64,000 bases of DNA from Pyrenopolyporus hunteri (taxonomy: Eukaryota; Ascomycota; Sordariomycetes; Xylariales; Hypoxylaceae): contig CADCXC010000003.1 of NCBI GenBank assembly GCA_902806595.1, positions 3,472,001-3,536,000 of the forward strand. The letters run 5' to 3'. Positions 29,701 to 40,660 of this stretch are shown piece by piece. Below the pieces are notes generated by a model, which was not told the DNA's origin, ran no database searches, and saw nothing but the letters and a program-made list of their open reading frames with translations. Position 1 is the first letter of the stretch, and each line of letters starts with the position of its first letter. The position numbers were made by a program, and so were the translations under genes.

Positions 29701-31034
29701 GTCGATATCGTTTAAATATTATCGAATTAATAATATTTAAAATTTTATCATACCTTTTACTCGATTTTTTTTTAAAAAATTAATTTAAAGAAAAATTAAC
29801 TCATCGAAAAATACCCGTTTTCGAATATAATATTATATTTGTTTTTAAAATTAAATTATTAATATTTTTAAACGAAAAAATAAATTTATTAATTATATAA
29901 AAATTTCCGACTTTATTAATAATAAGTTAAATTTTAATTAAAATTAAATAAAAGTTTTTAATTAAAATTTAACGAAAAATTATTTTTTTTTTCGATTTAT
30001 ATTATACGTTTTTCGTTTATTTATTAATAATAATTATAAACAATTTAAAATAAAAAAAAATATCGATATATTCGATTATATTACTTAAATTTTAATAAAA
30101 ATTCGAAAAATACTTATTAATAAAATTATTAATTATATAATTAACGATTTAAATATATAATTATTTTTATTAAATTTTATTAATATCGTCAAATTTATTA
30201 AATTAATTATATTTATTTATAATTAAAAATTAAATAAATTTTATTTTTTAATAATTATATTTATAATCGAAACTAAAAATATTATAAATTAAAACTTATA
30301 TAATATTAATCATTAATTAATAATTATAAAAATAAATTTTAATTAAATTATTTTAATTAAATCGATTTTTAATAAATTTTAACCGTTTACGTTATAATAA
30401 TTAATATTATTTTATTTTTAAAATATATTTATATAAATTATAAAATAAAATAAAACTTTTTTCGATATTATATTATCGTATTTAATTATTTTTATAACGT
30501 TTACGTAAAATATTATTATAATAACGGTGAAAATAAATATTCGTATCGATTTAATATATATTAAATTCGATATCGATTTAATAAATTATTATTTTAATTA
30601 TATTTAATAAATATATTTAAACGTATTAAATCGATCGATATATTTAAAATAACTTTTATTTTATTATCGATATATATCGATAATAAATAAACTATTTAAT
30701 AATAATATACTTCGAATATTACATTTAAAATAATTAAAAATTTTAAAATATAATTATTTATTATAATAAATTAAATTAAATAATTCGAACGTTAAAACTT
30801 AATAATAATATTATAAAATAACTTCGTAAATAAATTAATTAAATAATTAATTCGAGTTATATTTTAATATTTAAAATTATAATAAAATAACTTTTAAATT
30901 TATTATAATTATAATAAAAAATAACGTTAAAATATATTATAATTATAATAATAAATAACATTAAAACTCACTAATTATTATAATAACGACTAACATTAAC
31001 TATATAATAAAGACGTAATATATATTTTATATAA

Positions 31035-31083
31035 ATTATATAATCAAATTATAAAACCATGAGTTTTAACGGTTTAGCGGTTT
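31035..31083 (-). repeat. Right 49-bp terminal inverted repeat
   Basis: Read on the minus strand from 31083 inward, it matches the left repeat at 46 of 49 positions, including the core AAACTCATGGTTTTATA. It sits at the right border of the AT-rich block. GC-balanced sequence resumes at once outside it (CGGGCATTTGGGCC). Confidence 0.85.
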
Positions 31084-32327
31084 CGGGCATTTGGGCCAGG
31101 GTAAAGATCGGTAACCCGGACACTTTAGCTGCACCCAGCGTGCTTCTTTCCTGGCCCGTGCATACATATATGTACGGCTTAGTTAAACATGGAGATGTAA
31201 CAAGGTAGGTGGGCATGTATGTAGGTATGTAGGTTAGTACATGCCCGCCTACATGTAGGTAGCAGAGTACATGCAGCGTGTACGACGTACAACGTACCTA
31301 TCGCATCTAGGCATCCAACGTTGGTACATGTATACTTGACCCTACCCTCTTATCGGGATGTACCTGGGTATCGACGGACCAGAGACGAAACAACATTCGC
31401 ATCACTGACTGACCATCTTCATGAACACATCATCTGTCGGCGTCAAGTCGTCACTCGGTTAAGTTCACCAACGTCACGCGTCACCTAGGACACCCGGGGA
31501 CAACTGGGACACCTAGGACATTCTAGGGCATTGAATCCCCCCCCCTCCTAGGGTTATTACACATGCACGCACTTATCCAGGGGACCCAATCTGTCAGCCC
31601 CTCCCAGGTTCAGACGACGTGGTTTTGTGATCGCTCACTTGAGCCACCGTAACAGCTTCTTCACCTTGCACCACCTCGACCAAGCCCACGACCCGTCGAG
31701 ACGGCCCTATACCCAAATATCGGTCCTCCATTAGCATTACTAACCGCATCGTATTATCCTTTAAAGCCGTAGCCCACTTTCAGTACGCCAATCCCTCCCT
31801 TCTTCGCATCGACACCCTCCCGTCTTCCCCTCATCAGGATACTCAGGATACCCCGTACCTACATAAGCGCGGGCGCAACGAGCTGGGAATAGCTTCCCTA
31901 GCTGTCGCTCGCCTCATTCAGCATTAACAGCTGGTAATATAGACACACACACACTGGGACGGACAACAGCCACGACGTGTGCATTCTTCCCGTGCAAGCA
32001 ACTAACCGCGCATAAGGCAGTCAACCCTTCTTCTTCATTCCGCCTGCTCATCCTGACGGTTTAAATATATCCCTGACCACTCGGGGAACGCGGATCTCAT
32101 CGAACTGGCATGCCGCACCGCGACTGGCGCTCGCCCGTCACACCTTGCTGTCAATCTGCGGCATTATATTCACGCAATCTTTCACCGAGGGCTGACCTAG
32201 TACAGTATACACTCCTCCATCCTGCCTCGCGCCTCACTGGGGATACACCTGGCCGGAGAGAGCTATCCCTACTGCCACTTCATCACCGTTGCTACCTGGC
32301 GTATCCCACCTCGGCTAGCTCGCAAAC
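31084..32327. other. Intergenic; upstream region of the F-box gene
   Basis: GC-balanced DNA begins directly at the inverted-repeat border. It holds GTAGGTATGTAGG-type short repeats (31190-31270), a CACACACACAC run near 31943, and the presumed promoter of the gene at 32328. One frame at 32110-32397 overlaps the F-box start in another frame and has no recognisable features, so it is not called. Confidence 0.6.
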
Positions 32328-33692
32328 ATGTCGGCGCGTCCAGCCCTGGACGAAGCCGACTTTCAACACCAGCAGGTCACTAGCGCTCGCGATCTGACTG
32401 TGGTTATGTCGAGCCACACCACCACGTTGGTGTCCCATACTTCCTCTCTACCTCCCTCGTCGCCGGTTGCCGAGAGTGGCGATACTACCCCATGGAGGCC
32501 GGCCTCGAGAACGGCCATCACTCTTGATGCCCAACCAACTGCCCTGGTTACGGATTCTTTAGACTCCGACCACCTGGATACTCGTTCTAGGACCCCCTAT
32601 GACGGAATGCGGTCGACCGCGGGCGAATTTGTGCATATGCCATGCCCATCGCCAGATATGACAGCCTCGTTGTCGGGACCTTCCCCATCCACGTCCAATG
32701 CGTCATCTACTCCCAGCCAAAGCCCACACAGGGAAAAGACAGCGAATGTCATGGTGACGAGACAGTCGGCCTTGCTGTGCTGGGGGTGGGACTCATTGAG
32801 TTTGGATGGTCTGCCGAATGAGATCTTAACGCATATACTCACCTTCCTGGATGTGAGCGATCTGCTGGCCGCTTCAAGGGTATGTTGTCCTCTGGCTTAT
32901 ACTATATTCGTGGTGGTAATACCGAGCTCGGCTACCGCGCCGGTCCCCTTTTGACTGAGGCTTTATTCAGGTTGCGCCGGGGGTCCTAGGTTTCACTCTC
33001 GCATGCAACACAGTTATGAGCCCATTACTCTCATGTTCCTGCTCGTCACGAGAGGGTTCCCATTGAAACGTCGCCGCGCGTCGATGTCGGTTCAATGCGC
33101 CCTCCATTGAATCTCTACACCCTACAATGCCGGTTTCCTGACGCGATACGACGTTTCGTAGATCATACTATGCTAACGGCATCTATAGATTAACCATCAC
33201 TTCAGGACCCTCTGCTTACACCCCATCTTGCGCACACTCCGCCTTCGGCACGTGCGCTTGTCTCTCCCGCCGCTCCTAACCTCTCCTTCGAGGCCTACGC
33301 TGGCAGAGCTTATAGCGCGGCACATCTTTTTGACACACACAACGCAGATCTCACGACGGTTAGCGCGTAATCTTGTCGCAATTAGGCTGTCACGGCGCCT
33401 GCCGCTCCGGCCGTCGGCTGAGTCTCTAGTACAGCGCGGCGTGCTTCCTCATGAGGTGGTTGAGGGTAGCGTAGCTCCCGGTCTCGTTGCTAAGAAGCGT
33501 GCTATCGAGAAAGAGAAGCTTAAGAACGGCCTCCGACGTTGGGTTGGTGCCGTTTGGCGCGGCGAGGTGAAGGAAAGGAGTGAGGGTGTCAAGAAGTGGG
33601 AGGAGCGTGCTGGCGTTGGGCGGGTGTGGCGGCTAAGGAGATTTTGGGAGCGTGTGGGGAGGGAGGGTGACGACGCCCCAAGCTTGAGATGA
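32328..33692 (+). CDS. F-box protein with RPEL-like motifs
   Basis: Two exons: 32328-32879 and 33189-33692, giving 351 residues. The intron starts GTATGT, ends TATAG and has a GCTAAC branch site at about 33172. Splicing is phase 0 and reconstitutes the F-box across the junction. The F-box spans about residues 162-200 (LPNEILTHILTFLDVSDLL...) and would bind Skp1 in an SCF ubiquitin ligase. Residues 1-160 are Ser/Thr/Pro-rich and look disordered. After the F-box come two RPEL-like segments, RPTLAELIARHIF (about 219-231) and RPSAESLVQRGVLP (about 258-271), then a basic C-terminus. RPEL motifs bind actin in other proteins; function here is inferred only from similarity. The start is preceded by GCAAAC, a good fungal context. 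The substrate is unknown. Confidence 0.85.
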
Positions 33693-34304
33693 AGCCCCAG
33701 ATTACCCCGAGGGTAGATACTACCATCTGCTCACTATCTTGCCGTGGCGGATAGATGCTCACCTCTGCTTTTGCAGAGCACTTCGAGTTTGGATGCATGA
33801 GTGCTTTTATGACTAACGATAACTGGGGAGTCCGCTGGCGGGAACTCCCCTCGTCACGTAAGAAGGGCTTAAGCTCTGCTAGTTCTGTAGAGGGATTTTT
33901 GGGGGTTTGAACGTAGCTTATCTTGAATGTAACCTGATGAATAGGCGCTTTGGAATATCTCTCGTTTTTGGGCTTTTTTTCGGGAGTTTTCCATCTCCCC
34001 ATATCATACAATATGGATATGAATACAAGAAGCAATTGAGTATGCCAATCTTTTGGTAGATGCATATATGTGTTCCCTCGTCCCTCCCCCTTTCCACCAA
34101 CTCCAACCCCTTTTATTAAGTACTTAGTAGTAGGGGCTCGAAAGAACGCCGTCGCGACCTTATGCAAATCAATCTCCTTTGTTTTTGTCTATCAGGCTCA
34201 ACTCCTATGCAATATTACTGGGAAGGGCGAATATCACTATCCCTTCCTTGACCGCCCCCTTGGGCTCGAATCCCTTATCTCCCCCATCTCCCCCACGACC
34301 CTCC
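33693..34304. other. Convergent intergenic region
   Basis: This lies between the 3' ends of the F-box gene (+) and the ZNF830-like gene (-), and should hold both terminators. Overlapping frames on both strands here are low-complexity and are not called. Confidence 0.6.
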
Positions 34305-35462
34305 TTACCGGAGTCGGAATGCAGCCCAATCATCGTCGTCGTCGTCATCGTAATCGTCTTCATCCTCCTCTTCACCAATGACCTCCATACCAGCGGAATT
34401 TGCCTCAACGCCGTCAGCCGGGCTCTTAGCCATGACCACGTCTTCCTCGGCGGCGATGGCAGCAGCGGTGGGTCTGAGATTAGCCGCGCTCCCCTTACGC
34501 AGCTCCTCCCGCCGCTCCTTGAGCCGCCGCACCCGCCCCTCCAGCTCCTCCATCTCCTCGAACTCGGCCTCCAGCGCCCGCGTCGCGTCCTCCCGCTCGT
34601 CCGCCAGCTCCGCGTCCGCCTCCAGGTGCCTCCGCCGCTCGTTCTCCTCCTCCTGAGACCGCGCGGCTACCTGCGCCGCCGTTAGCGCGGGGGCCGAGAT
34701 CGTCGCTTCGGCTGAGTAGGATGCGGGGGCTTGTCCGGCCGAGGCTTCGGCCGCGAGCTCCGCTTCGAAGGCCGCCCATTCGGCCTCGTCGATGGGCCCG
34801 GCTGCCGGTTGGCTGGTGGTAGTGGTGTTGGTGGTGGTGGATGGCACGGCGAGTGATTGCGTGGATATGGGGAGGGCAGGTTGCGTGGAGGGCGTCGACG
34901 AGGATGTAGATGTGGACGTAGCAGAGGTGGCCTCGGGGCCGATGAGCGGTGAGCGTCCCACGGGGGCGGCTTTGGGCGTCGAGGTCGCGGAGTTGGAGCC
35001 GGCGGCTGGCGTGGCGGGCCGCGACGGTATCGCGATCTCGACGCCGTGCACGGGCGTGTTCGAGGTCCGCGTGCCCAGTGTCGGGGGGCTCTGTCGCTTC
35101 TCACCGCCGCTGCTACTCGTGCTCACGGCTAGGTCGGGCCTGCTTCGCTTCTTCCGTATCGCCTCCTCGGCGTCCTCGTCCGCGTCGGACGTGCTCTCGT
35201 CTACGTCGTCGTGTTTTCGCTTTGTGCTGCCGCCGTTGCTTCTGTCTGTGGCGGAGGCCGGCGGCTGTTGGGAGCTCTGGAGAGCTTGTAACCTCTTCTT
35301 GTGGTTCGGGCTCCGGATGTGGTTCTCCCACAGAGCTTCCGTCTTGACGGGCTCGTGGCATAGCTTGCATAGAAGCTTCCCCGCGTCCGAGTAGGCGGCG
35401 TGAGGGTGCTTGATGCGGTTCTCGGCGCGGTGAGCGCGCAGAAGAGCACGAGCGTCTGCCAT
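34305..35462 (-). CDS. ZNF830/CCDC16-like C2H2 zinc-finger protein
   Basis: A 385-residue product. I chose the ATG at 35462 (MADARALLRAHRAE) over one 28 codons upstream because the conserved family region begins there. A single zinc finger uses C32, C35, H48 and H54 (CKLCHEPVKTEALWENH...H), followed by KKRLQAL. This matches the N-terminus of ZNF830/CCDC16, a nuclear protein linked to pre-mRNA splicing in animals. Then come a Ser/Thr/Pro-rich linker, a segment with EAEWAAFEAELAAEA, an Arg/Glu coiled coil at about 265-320, and an acidic tail ending WAAFRLR, the latter typical of fungal members. It is divergent from MED7 across 602 bp. Family assignment is fairly firm; a splicing role is inferred. 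Confidence 0.85.
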   Translation of the reverse strand: MADARALLRAHRAENRIKHPHAAYSDAGKLLCKLCHEPVKTEALWENHIRSPNHKKRLQALQSSQQPPASATDRSNGGSTKRKHDDVDESTSDADEDAEEAIRKKRSRPDLAVSTSSSGGEKRQSPPTLGTRTSNTPVHGVEIAIPSRPATPAAGSNSATSTPKAAPVGRSPLIGPEATSATSTSTSSSTPSTQPALPISTQSLAVPSTTTNTTTTSQPAAGPIDEAEWAAFEAELAAEASAGQAPASYSAEATISAPALTAAQVAARSQEEENERRRHLEADAELADEREDATRALEAEFEEMEELEGRVRRLKERREELRKGSAANLRPTAAAIAAEEDVVMAKSPADGVEANSAGMEVIGEEEDEDDYDDDDDDDWAAFRLR

Positions 35463-36064
35463 TGCGGCTGTCGTCACAAGCTGATTTGGGTAATTATCCC
35501 GAAGTGAAGTCACTGAGTCAACTTGAGAGTTCGAAGATAGTATCAATTGGGTTAGAAGTAGCTTGCAATGTGTCGTTTGCGGTTGTTCAAAGAGCGTCTA
35601 CAACTCCAACGATTGTCACGGAAACCGTTTGGCGGCCCGTTCTTTGGTTGTGGTACTGTGGTAGATGTTTCCAGGTTAGTTCAACTCGACGAGGCGGGCT
35701 GACCTCAGTGCTGGTAATGGGCGGGTCGGCTTTTCAGGGTTCAGCCACAAGCTTAAAGTAAAGCTTCTAGTCGAAGTGCCCCGCTCGAAACGGGGCCTTT
35801 CCCCAATTAGAGCTCCAGCTGCGGAGAATTCGAAGCAGCCAATGGGAAGTATACTAGGTGCATGTGCCTATATGGTGGTACGTAAGGAGGCGGCCTTAAT
35901 CGATAAGGTACCTGAACTAGCTGCCCACCCTCCTCGATTGAAGCTTAGAGGAAACCAAAATCACGGCGTACGTGATCTTATTTACACACCTAATTACGTA
36001 TTTAAGCACCTTATCCTTCAAATAGAGGTAATACTCCATCCACAACCACAACACAAAACCCGCA
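35463..36064. promoter_or_regulatory. Bidirectional promoter region, ZNF830-like / MED7
   Basis: The two genes are transcribed away from each other across these 602 bp, so both promoters must lie here. A GC-rich inverted word (GCCCCG ... CGGGGC) occurs near 35778-35799. No consensus TATA box stands out. Confidence 0.55.
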
Positions 36065-36845
36065 ATGGAGGAAGAACAAACTCAGGTGTCTTCCACTTGG
36101 CCCCCGCCTCCTCCCTTCTGGCGCGATTTCACACCCGATAACCTCGCACGCATCAACGAGTTACGAAAGCAGCAAGCCGATAAAGATGGGGTCGAGGATG
36201 CATCCAAGGTCCGACTCCAAGACCTACCTCGCGAGCTGCGCAATCTTCAGCCGCCGCCGGAGCCTGCCGATGGAACATGGAGGGTATTCGGCGACACGTA
36301 TAGACTCAAAGACGAACTCCCACGACTCGAGGACATGAACATAAGACGCCTGTTCCCGAATCCAGAGGAGAGAGACCGTGACGGAAAGCACTTTGACCGA
36401 GCGCTCATCCTCAAGAGATTGGCCAAGTCCCTCCTGCTGAACTTCCTGGAACTTACGGGGTTGCTGGCAATGAATCTCGATGCCGTACGTCATTGCGTTC
36501 GTAATAGCACTGAAACTTCGTGTCTTTTAACGGTGTATAATGCAGGCCGAAAATAAGGTTAATGATATTCGCGACCTATTTATCAACTTTCATCATCTCA
36601 TCAACGAGTACCGACCTCACCAAGCTCGCGAATCGCTCATCTCGATGATGCAAGCGCAGCTGGACCGAACGCGAGCGGAGACGAACGCGATCCGCGACGC
36701 CAAGGATAAGGCCGAGCGTATAATGGAAGGGCTGAGCAGCCTGAAGATCGAGGACGAGCTCGTTAGCAATCTAACGACTCCCAAAAAGAAGGAATCTTTC
36801 GGCCACCAGAGCGAGACGTGGGCTTTTGCCGTCGACGAGGTCTAG
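36065..36845 (+). CDS. MED7: Mediator complex subunit 7
   Basis: Two exons, 36065-36484 and 36546-36845, encode 239 residues. The 61-nt intron (GTACGT...TGCAG, phase 0) is confirmed by family continuity across the joint: LELTGLLAMNLDA then AENKVNDIRDLFINFHHLIN. MED7 belongs to the middle module of Mediator, which links activators to RNA polymerase II, and pairs with MED21 and MED31. The N-terminus has the family's proline-rich WPPPPPFW motif. The central region carries LNFLELTG and NEYRPHQARESLISMM, the strongest family signature. The C-terminal third is a coiled coil. Length fits fungal MED7. Confidence 0.95.
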
Positions 36846-37178
36846 AGACGGACGAGACCCATCGCCGCTCAGGCTGTCTTTTCTACGTAATACTCATTTA
36901 TAATAGAAAAAATATGGAGTGGCGTTATCTGGGGCATAAAGGGACGGCTTATTGGTACTGATACCCCACGTGTTTTTAACAGAAGCAATACGAATAACAG
37001 ATGAACGATTTATTTATATGGCTCCTTGAAAATGGCTTTCTGATAAGACTAACCCTCTACTCCTAGAGGTACATCGTCGAATGACTATAGGTCGCTCTCT
37101 GCAAATGAATCCCGACTCCGTATCTGATAACGCCTCGTAAATCATGTCTTTAGGTAATCTGCCGTTGTTGCCCGGCGC
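36846..37178. other. Convergent intergenic region
   Basis: This is 333 bp between the 3' end of MED7 (+) and the 3' end of the small Cys-rich gene (-). Nothing else is recognised. Confidence 0.5.
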
Positions 37179-37355
37179 TCACATGACGGTGCAGGGGATC
37201 GGGATGCAGCAACACTCGAAATCGCCGCAGTCGATGCACCTGGTCTTGCCTCCCGTAGCCTCGGCGGGCTTGACGATGCTTTCGAAGGTCGAGGATGCGG
37301 CACTTCCCGGGCCGTTTCGGTCGACGAGGTGGGAATGTGATGAGCCGCAGGCCAT
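37179..37355 (-). CDS. Small Cys-rich protein, 58 residues, unknown function
   Basis: A complete ATG-to-TGA frame with a favourable start context (TTCAAAATGGCC). The product begins MACGSSHSHL, has a Ser/Ala/Gly-rich middle, and ends TRCIDCGDFECCCIPIPC plus TVM. Seven cysteines (3, 40, 43, 48, 49, 50, 55) are concentrated in the last 19 residues as CxxCx4CCCx4C. No signal peptide or membrane segment is visible, so it is probably intracellular. The spacing suggests metal binding or a membrane-attached Cys-rich tail, but I do not recognise the family. Other frames on both strands over the same bases lack any pattern. The Cys clustering and clean start favour a real gene; transcript evidence is absent. 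Confidence 0.55.
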   Translation of the reverse strand: MACGSSHSHLVDRNGPGSAASSTFESIVKPAEATGGKTRCIDCGDFECCCIPIPCTVM

Positions 37356-38292
37356 TTTGAAAAAGGTATCGAAAGCTGTTTGCGACTATTCCGATTAGTT
37401 GTCTATTTGAGGTCAAAAAGAATAAGTAGATCGCTTACGGGGTCGATGGATTGATGTGTTTTGTGTTTTATGTTTCAATTTAGCGTATTCTGGTGGTTCT
37501 TTTATGAGTGGTGTTTGACGCTGAAAGATGTGAGTGTTTGAAGTGGAAGATTCTGGCTTTGAGACATCGCCCTGCAGACGGTTTGTATCTGGAATGACAT
37601 GTTGATCTTAACCCATCGATTAAGATGGAAGATGGCAGTGCAGTATGTACCTGGTACCTTACCCTGCAAGGACAAACCAGGTTTCGCCGGCCAGCTAACT
37701 GAACATGAAACTGAAGCAGGAAAACTGCCAAGGGAAGAGCGTCGTCATAGCTGTGGAGAAACCGAGATGGGGCTGCCCCAGCTGATTGGAGTTAGGGCAC
37801 AGTATGTACTGTACGCGCATGTACTACGTATATGCGAAAGAAGGCACCAATCTATCTACCAAGTACCCAGAAATAAATTATCTTCCACCAAACATCGAGG
37901 CTTGTGATAACCTCACAGCTCCTATTGACTTGCATATATATACACCTAGGTACATAGGCTCCCCACCCACTCACCGACCGAAATGTGGCAGTGGGAGAGC
38001 CTCTGTGGCTGCCAACCGCCCATCAGACGCGTCATCACATCGACCTAGTCCCTAAGTGCAGCTATCTTGACATGATTAGGTGGTACATATTCGCTCACTC
38101 AGGCTAGGAGAACGCCAAATCCCCGGGGGATATCTCCAGAGTACATACTCTGATCTTATTAGGATCTGATTTGATACGGAATCTAACCTCTACATTGTTT
38201 CCAAAGGCCACTCAGTAGAGCATGCCGCTTCAACACCTATCATAACAATACTAAGACGCCTAGTCTACCTCGATTGAGTCCGGCCGACAGGA
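37356..38292. other. Intergenic; upstream of the Cys-rich gene and 3' of the xyloglucanase
   Basis: Several 60-100-codon frames lie here on both strands, but they are mutually overlapping and without domain features. Poly-A or terminator signals for the GH74 gene (-) are expected near the right end. Nothing firm. Confidence 0.5.
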
Positions 38293-40660
38293 CTATGCGT
38301 TAAGGGCCGTTGGTCGACGTTCGCTCCTCTTCTTAATTGTTCCCGAGGCGTAGAAGACCCCACGTCCGTTTGTCCCAACGTATACCTGCCCTGCAGTATT
38401 TCCACTACCGGCAAGCTTGCAGCTGTCGATGGAACCGAAGCCTTGACTACCCTGGATATCTGTCCAGGAGGCACCGTTGTCCGCGCTGCCGTACAGCCTA
38501 GCACCTGCAGACCCTGTGCCAAAAGCATACACGTTCCATGTATTTCCCGAACCGCGTCCAAGCGCTATCTGGTAGGTGTTTTTGAGGGCGGTAGATACTT
38601 GTGTGAAGGAAGAGCCGTAGTTGGTCGAGTGGAAAATGCCTACATCGGTCGATACCCACACGTCACCCGCCTTAGTCGGGTGAGCCGCGATATCACGGAC
38701 TGCCGTGGCGCTGCTCAGAGATCCGGCTTTCGAGAACGAGGTCCCCGTATTAGTGCTGACATAGAAGCTGGCCGCGGAACCACCATAGAAGACGGTGTTG
38801 TTTTGCTTGTCCGATGCGATTATAGCGCCCGAAGGGAGGCTAGAGACTGCTGAGAAACTGCCCTGATTTTGGGAACGCTGCACGCCACTAGTGGACGTTG
38901 ACCAGAGCACCGTATCTGCGTTAGCCGAGTAAGCGACCGTGCCGCCATTCAAATTATTATCGGCGCCTGAGTACACGTTCCAGCTGGCTCCGCCGTCGCT
39001 CGAAACTGCGGCTTGCTGTGACCCGGCGGAGTTACCAATGCGGATGATGTTCTTCACAGATGCACCAGCGTAGTCGACGCTCGAAGAGGTGGACCAAATA
39101 GGGTTCATCCAGGGGGTGTTCGGAGATGTTTTTAAACTGGAGGTGTCCTTGAAGGTGAATCCGCTATCATCACCTACGGCAGCTAGCAACTCACTTCCTC
39201 CGGGCGGCGATGCAAGATCCTGAACAGCAAACTCCTCGATGCCGTCGGCAAGTGATTGGATGGTGACGTTGTGAGTCGTGTCCCATTTCGTCAGGTCATG
39301 ACCACCGAATATGGTCAAGCCAGTAGAGTATAGCCAATGGTCGCTATCTAAAGGATCAATGACCAACGCCTCTATCATCCATCCGAGATCTTTCGTGTCG
39401 GTATCGATGAAGCCCGTCTTTAGCCACGGTGCTTTGGAAGTCTACAGACCAATATCAGTTCGGACTATTCCCTCCCAACATCAAGCGAAAAAAAAAAAAA
39501 CTTACTGTGAGTCTATAGTATAGGGTCATGTCCGGGTAATTAGCCCAGGCCCAAATTCTAGACCAAGTAGCACCAGAGTCAGTTGATCGGAATAGTTGTG
39601 CATCCGGCCACCACGAGTTCAAGCTGGCAACAACAATCGTCCCAGGTTTCCGCATGTCCACGCCGAGACCACCGAAGCCGAAATATAAGTCCCCGCCAGA
39701 GACCGGCGTGATATCCTTCCACGTGCCCGCGGGGATATCGTATCGGTAGACAGCACCCAAGGTCCCATCATAGGGTCCCGTTCCATCGCTGTAAGTGAGA
39801 TATAGCGCCTTCTCTTCTGGCTGGAGGACACATTTATGAGGGAAATAAGTCCCCGGCTGTCCTTTAACCGGATTCCACGTGTTACCTGCGTCTTCGGACA
39901 CGTAGACGCTCGCCGTAGTGTTATCAGCTGTGCCAACGAATATCCTCTTGGTGGCGCCCCCAGTCGTACCGCTGGTAGAGTCAAAGGTTACGAACGCCAG
40001 CCCTTGTATATCGCCGTTATAGCCTCCGACATCTTTCGGATCGGGGACGAAGGTTCCCACGGCCGTAAATGATGACACTTTGCTGAAAGTTGCTCCGCCG
40101 TCCGTACTCTTCCACAGCCCGTTCCCGCTGCGGGCCCCGAAGTACAAAATCTTTGAATTGGCAGGATCTACAGCTAGGCGTTCGCCCATGCCTCGACCCG
40201 GCATGTTGCCTCCTACTTTAAAGGGCAAGTTGGTAACCTTCCATGTAGCTCCTTTGTCACTGCTACGGATGATAGAGCCAGGCTTAGGATCCCTACTCCC
40301 ACGTTAGAGGTGTTTGGTTTAGAGGATTAGATCAGTCGTGGCTCACCAGTCATTTGTGTACGCACCAACGGCGGCGTATACCATATTCTCGTTTTGCGGA
40401 TCAAGCGCAAGAGCATCGACACCCCAGTTGTGCCAATTGTCGTGATCCGCAATACTGTCCGTGACAGCCGTCCACGAGTCATCCCGGTTCAGCCGGTATA
40501 GACCCCCGATGTCCGTCCGGGCGTATGCCACGCCCTTGGCCTTAGGGTGGAAAACAATACCCGGGACGAAGCCGCCGCCGCCGCCGATCTTGACATTCTG
40601 CCACGTGAAGGCGGCTTCGGCCGCTGCTGCAAACAGCTGTATCGACGCAAGGAACTTCAT
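38293..40660 (-). CDS. Secreted GH74 xyloglucanase / xyloglucan-specific endoglucanase
   Basis: Three exons read right to left: 40660-40347, 40292-39506, 39441-38293, giving 749 residues. Introns are 54 nt (GTGAGC...GAGTAG) and 64 nt (GTAAGT...CTGTAG). Joints restore family sequence (YTNDW-DPKPGSIIRS; YYRLT-TSKAPWL). The enzyme cuts the beta-1,4-glucan backbone of plant xyloglucan outside the cell. A signal peptide is visible (MKFLASIQLFAAAAEA). The product shows the tandem beta-propeller pattern with repeated RSTDSGATW-type BNR/Asp-box motifs. The GGGGGFVPGIVF...ARTDIGG start is diagnostic. Probable catalytic acids are D50 (ARTDIGG) and D458 or D459 (AVGDDSGF). There is no C-terminal cellulose-binding module; the protein ends after VYVGTNGRGVFYA with a short basic tail. 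An ATG four codons upstream (40672) is possible. Confidence 0.93.

Larger units (their letters stand above)
2867..31083. mobile_element. 28.2-kb RIP-degraded AT-rich block bounded by inverted repeats
   Basis: Composition switches abruptly at both ends. Lines counted inside hold about 8-20 % GC, and almost all surviving C sits in CpG. CpA, CpT and CpC are nearly gone on both strands, as expected from heavy RIP of repeated DNA. The borders coincide with a 49-bp inverted repeat at 2867-2915 and 31035-31083. No intact gene is present; the few open frames over 60 codons are low-complexity Ile/Tyr/Lys/Asn products. LTR-like repeats, minisatellites and less-mutated islands lie inside, so I infer nested transposable elements. 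The whole could be one giant inverted-repeat element that took later insertions, or a heterochromatic or centromere-like tract that happens to be flanked by one family's ends. No tyrosine-recombinase captain, transposase or reverse transcriptase could be recognised. Confidence 0.75.

Noticed and set aside
2867..31083. Starship-type giant element
   Set aside because: I see no tyrosine-recombinase (DUF3435) captain at either end. Long inverted termini are not a Starship hallmark, and cargo genes are absent or destroyed.
34179..35394. Long + strand frames opposite the ZNF830-like gene
   Set aside because: They are antisense shadows of a GC-rich coding region; the minus strand has the zinc finger and family tail.
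37144..37416. 84- and 88-codon frames over the Cys-rich gene
   Set aside because: Both are featureless; the 58-codon frame has clustered cysteines and a better start context.
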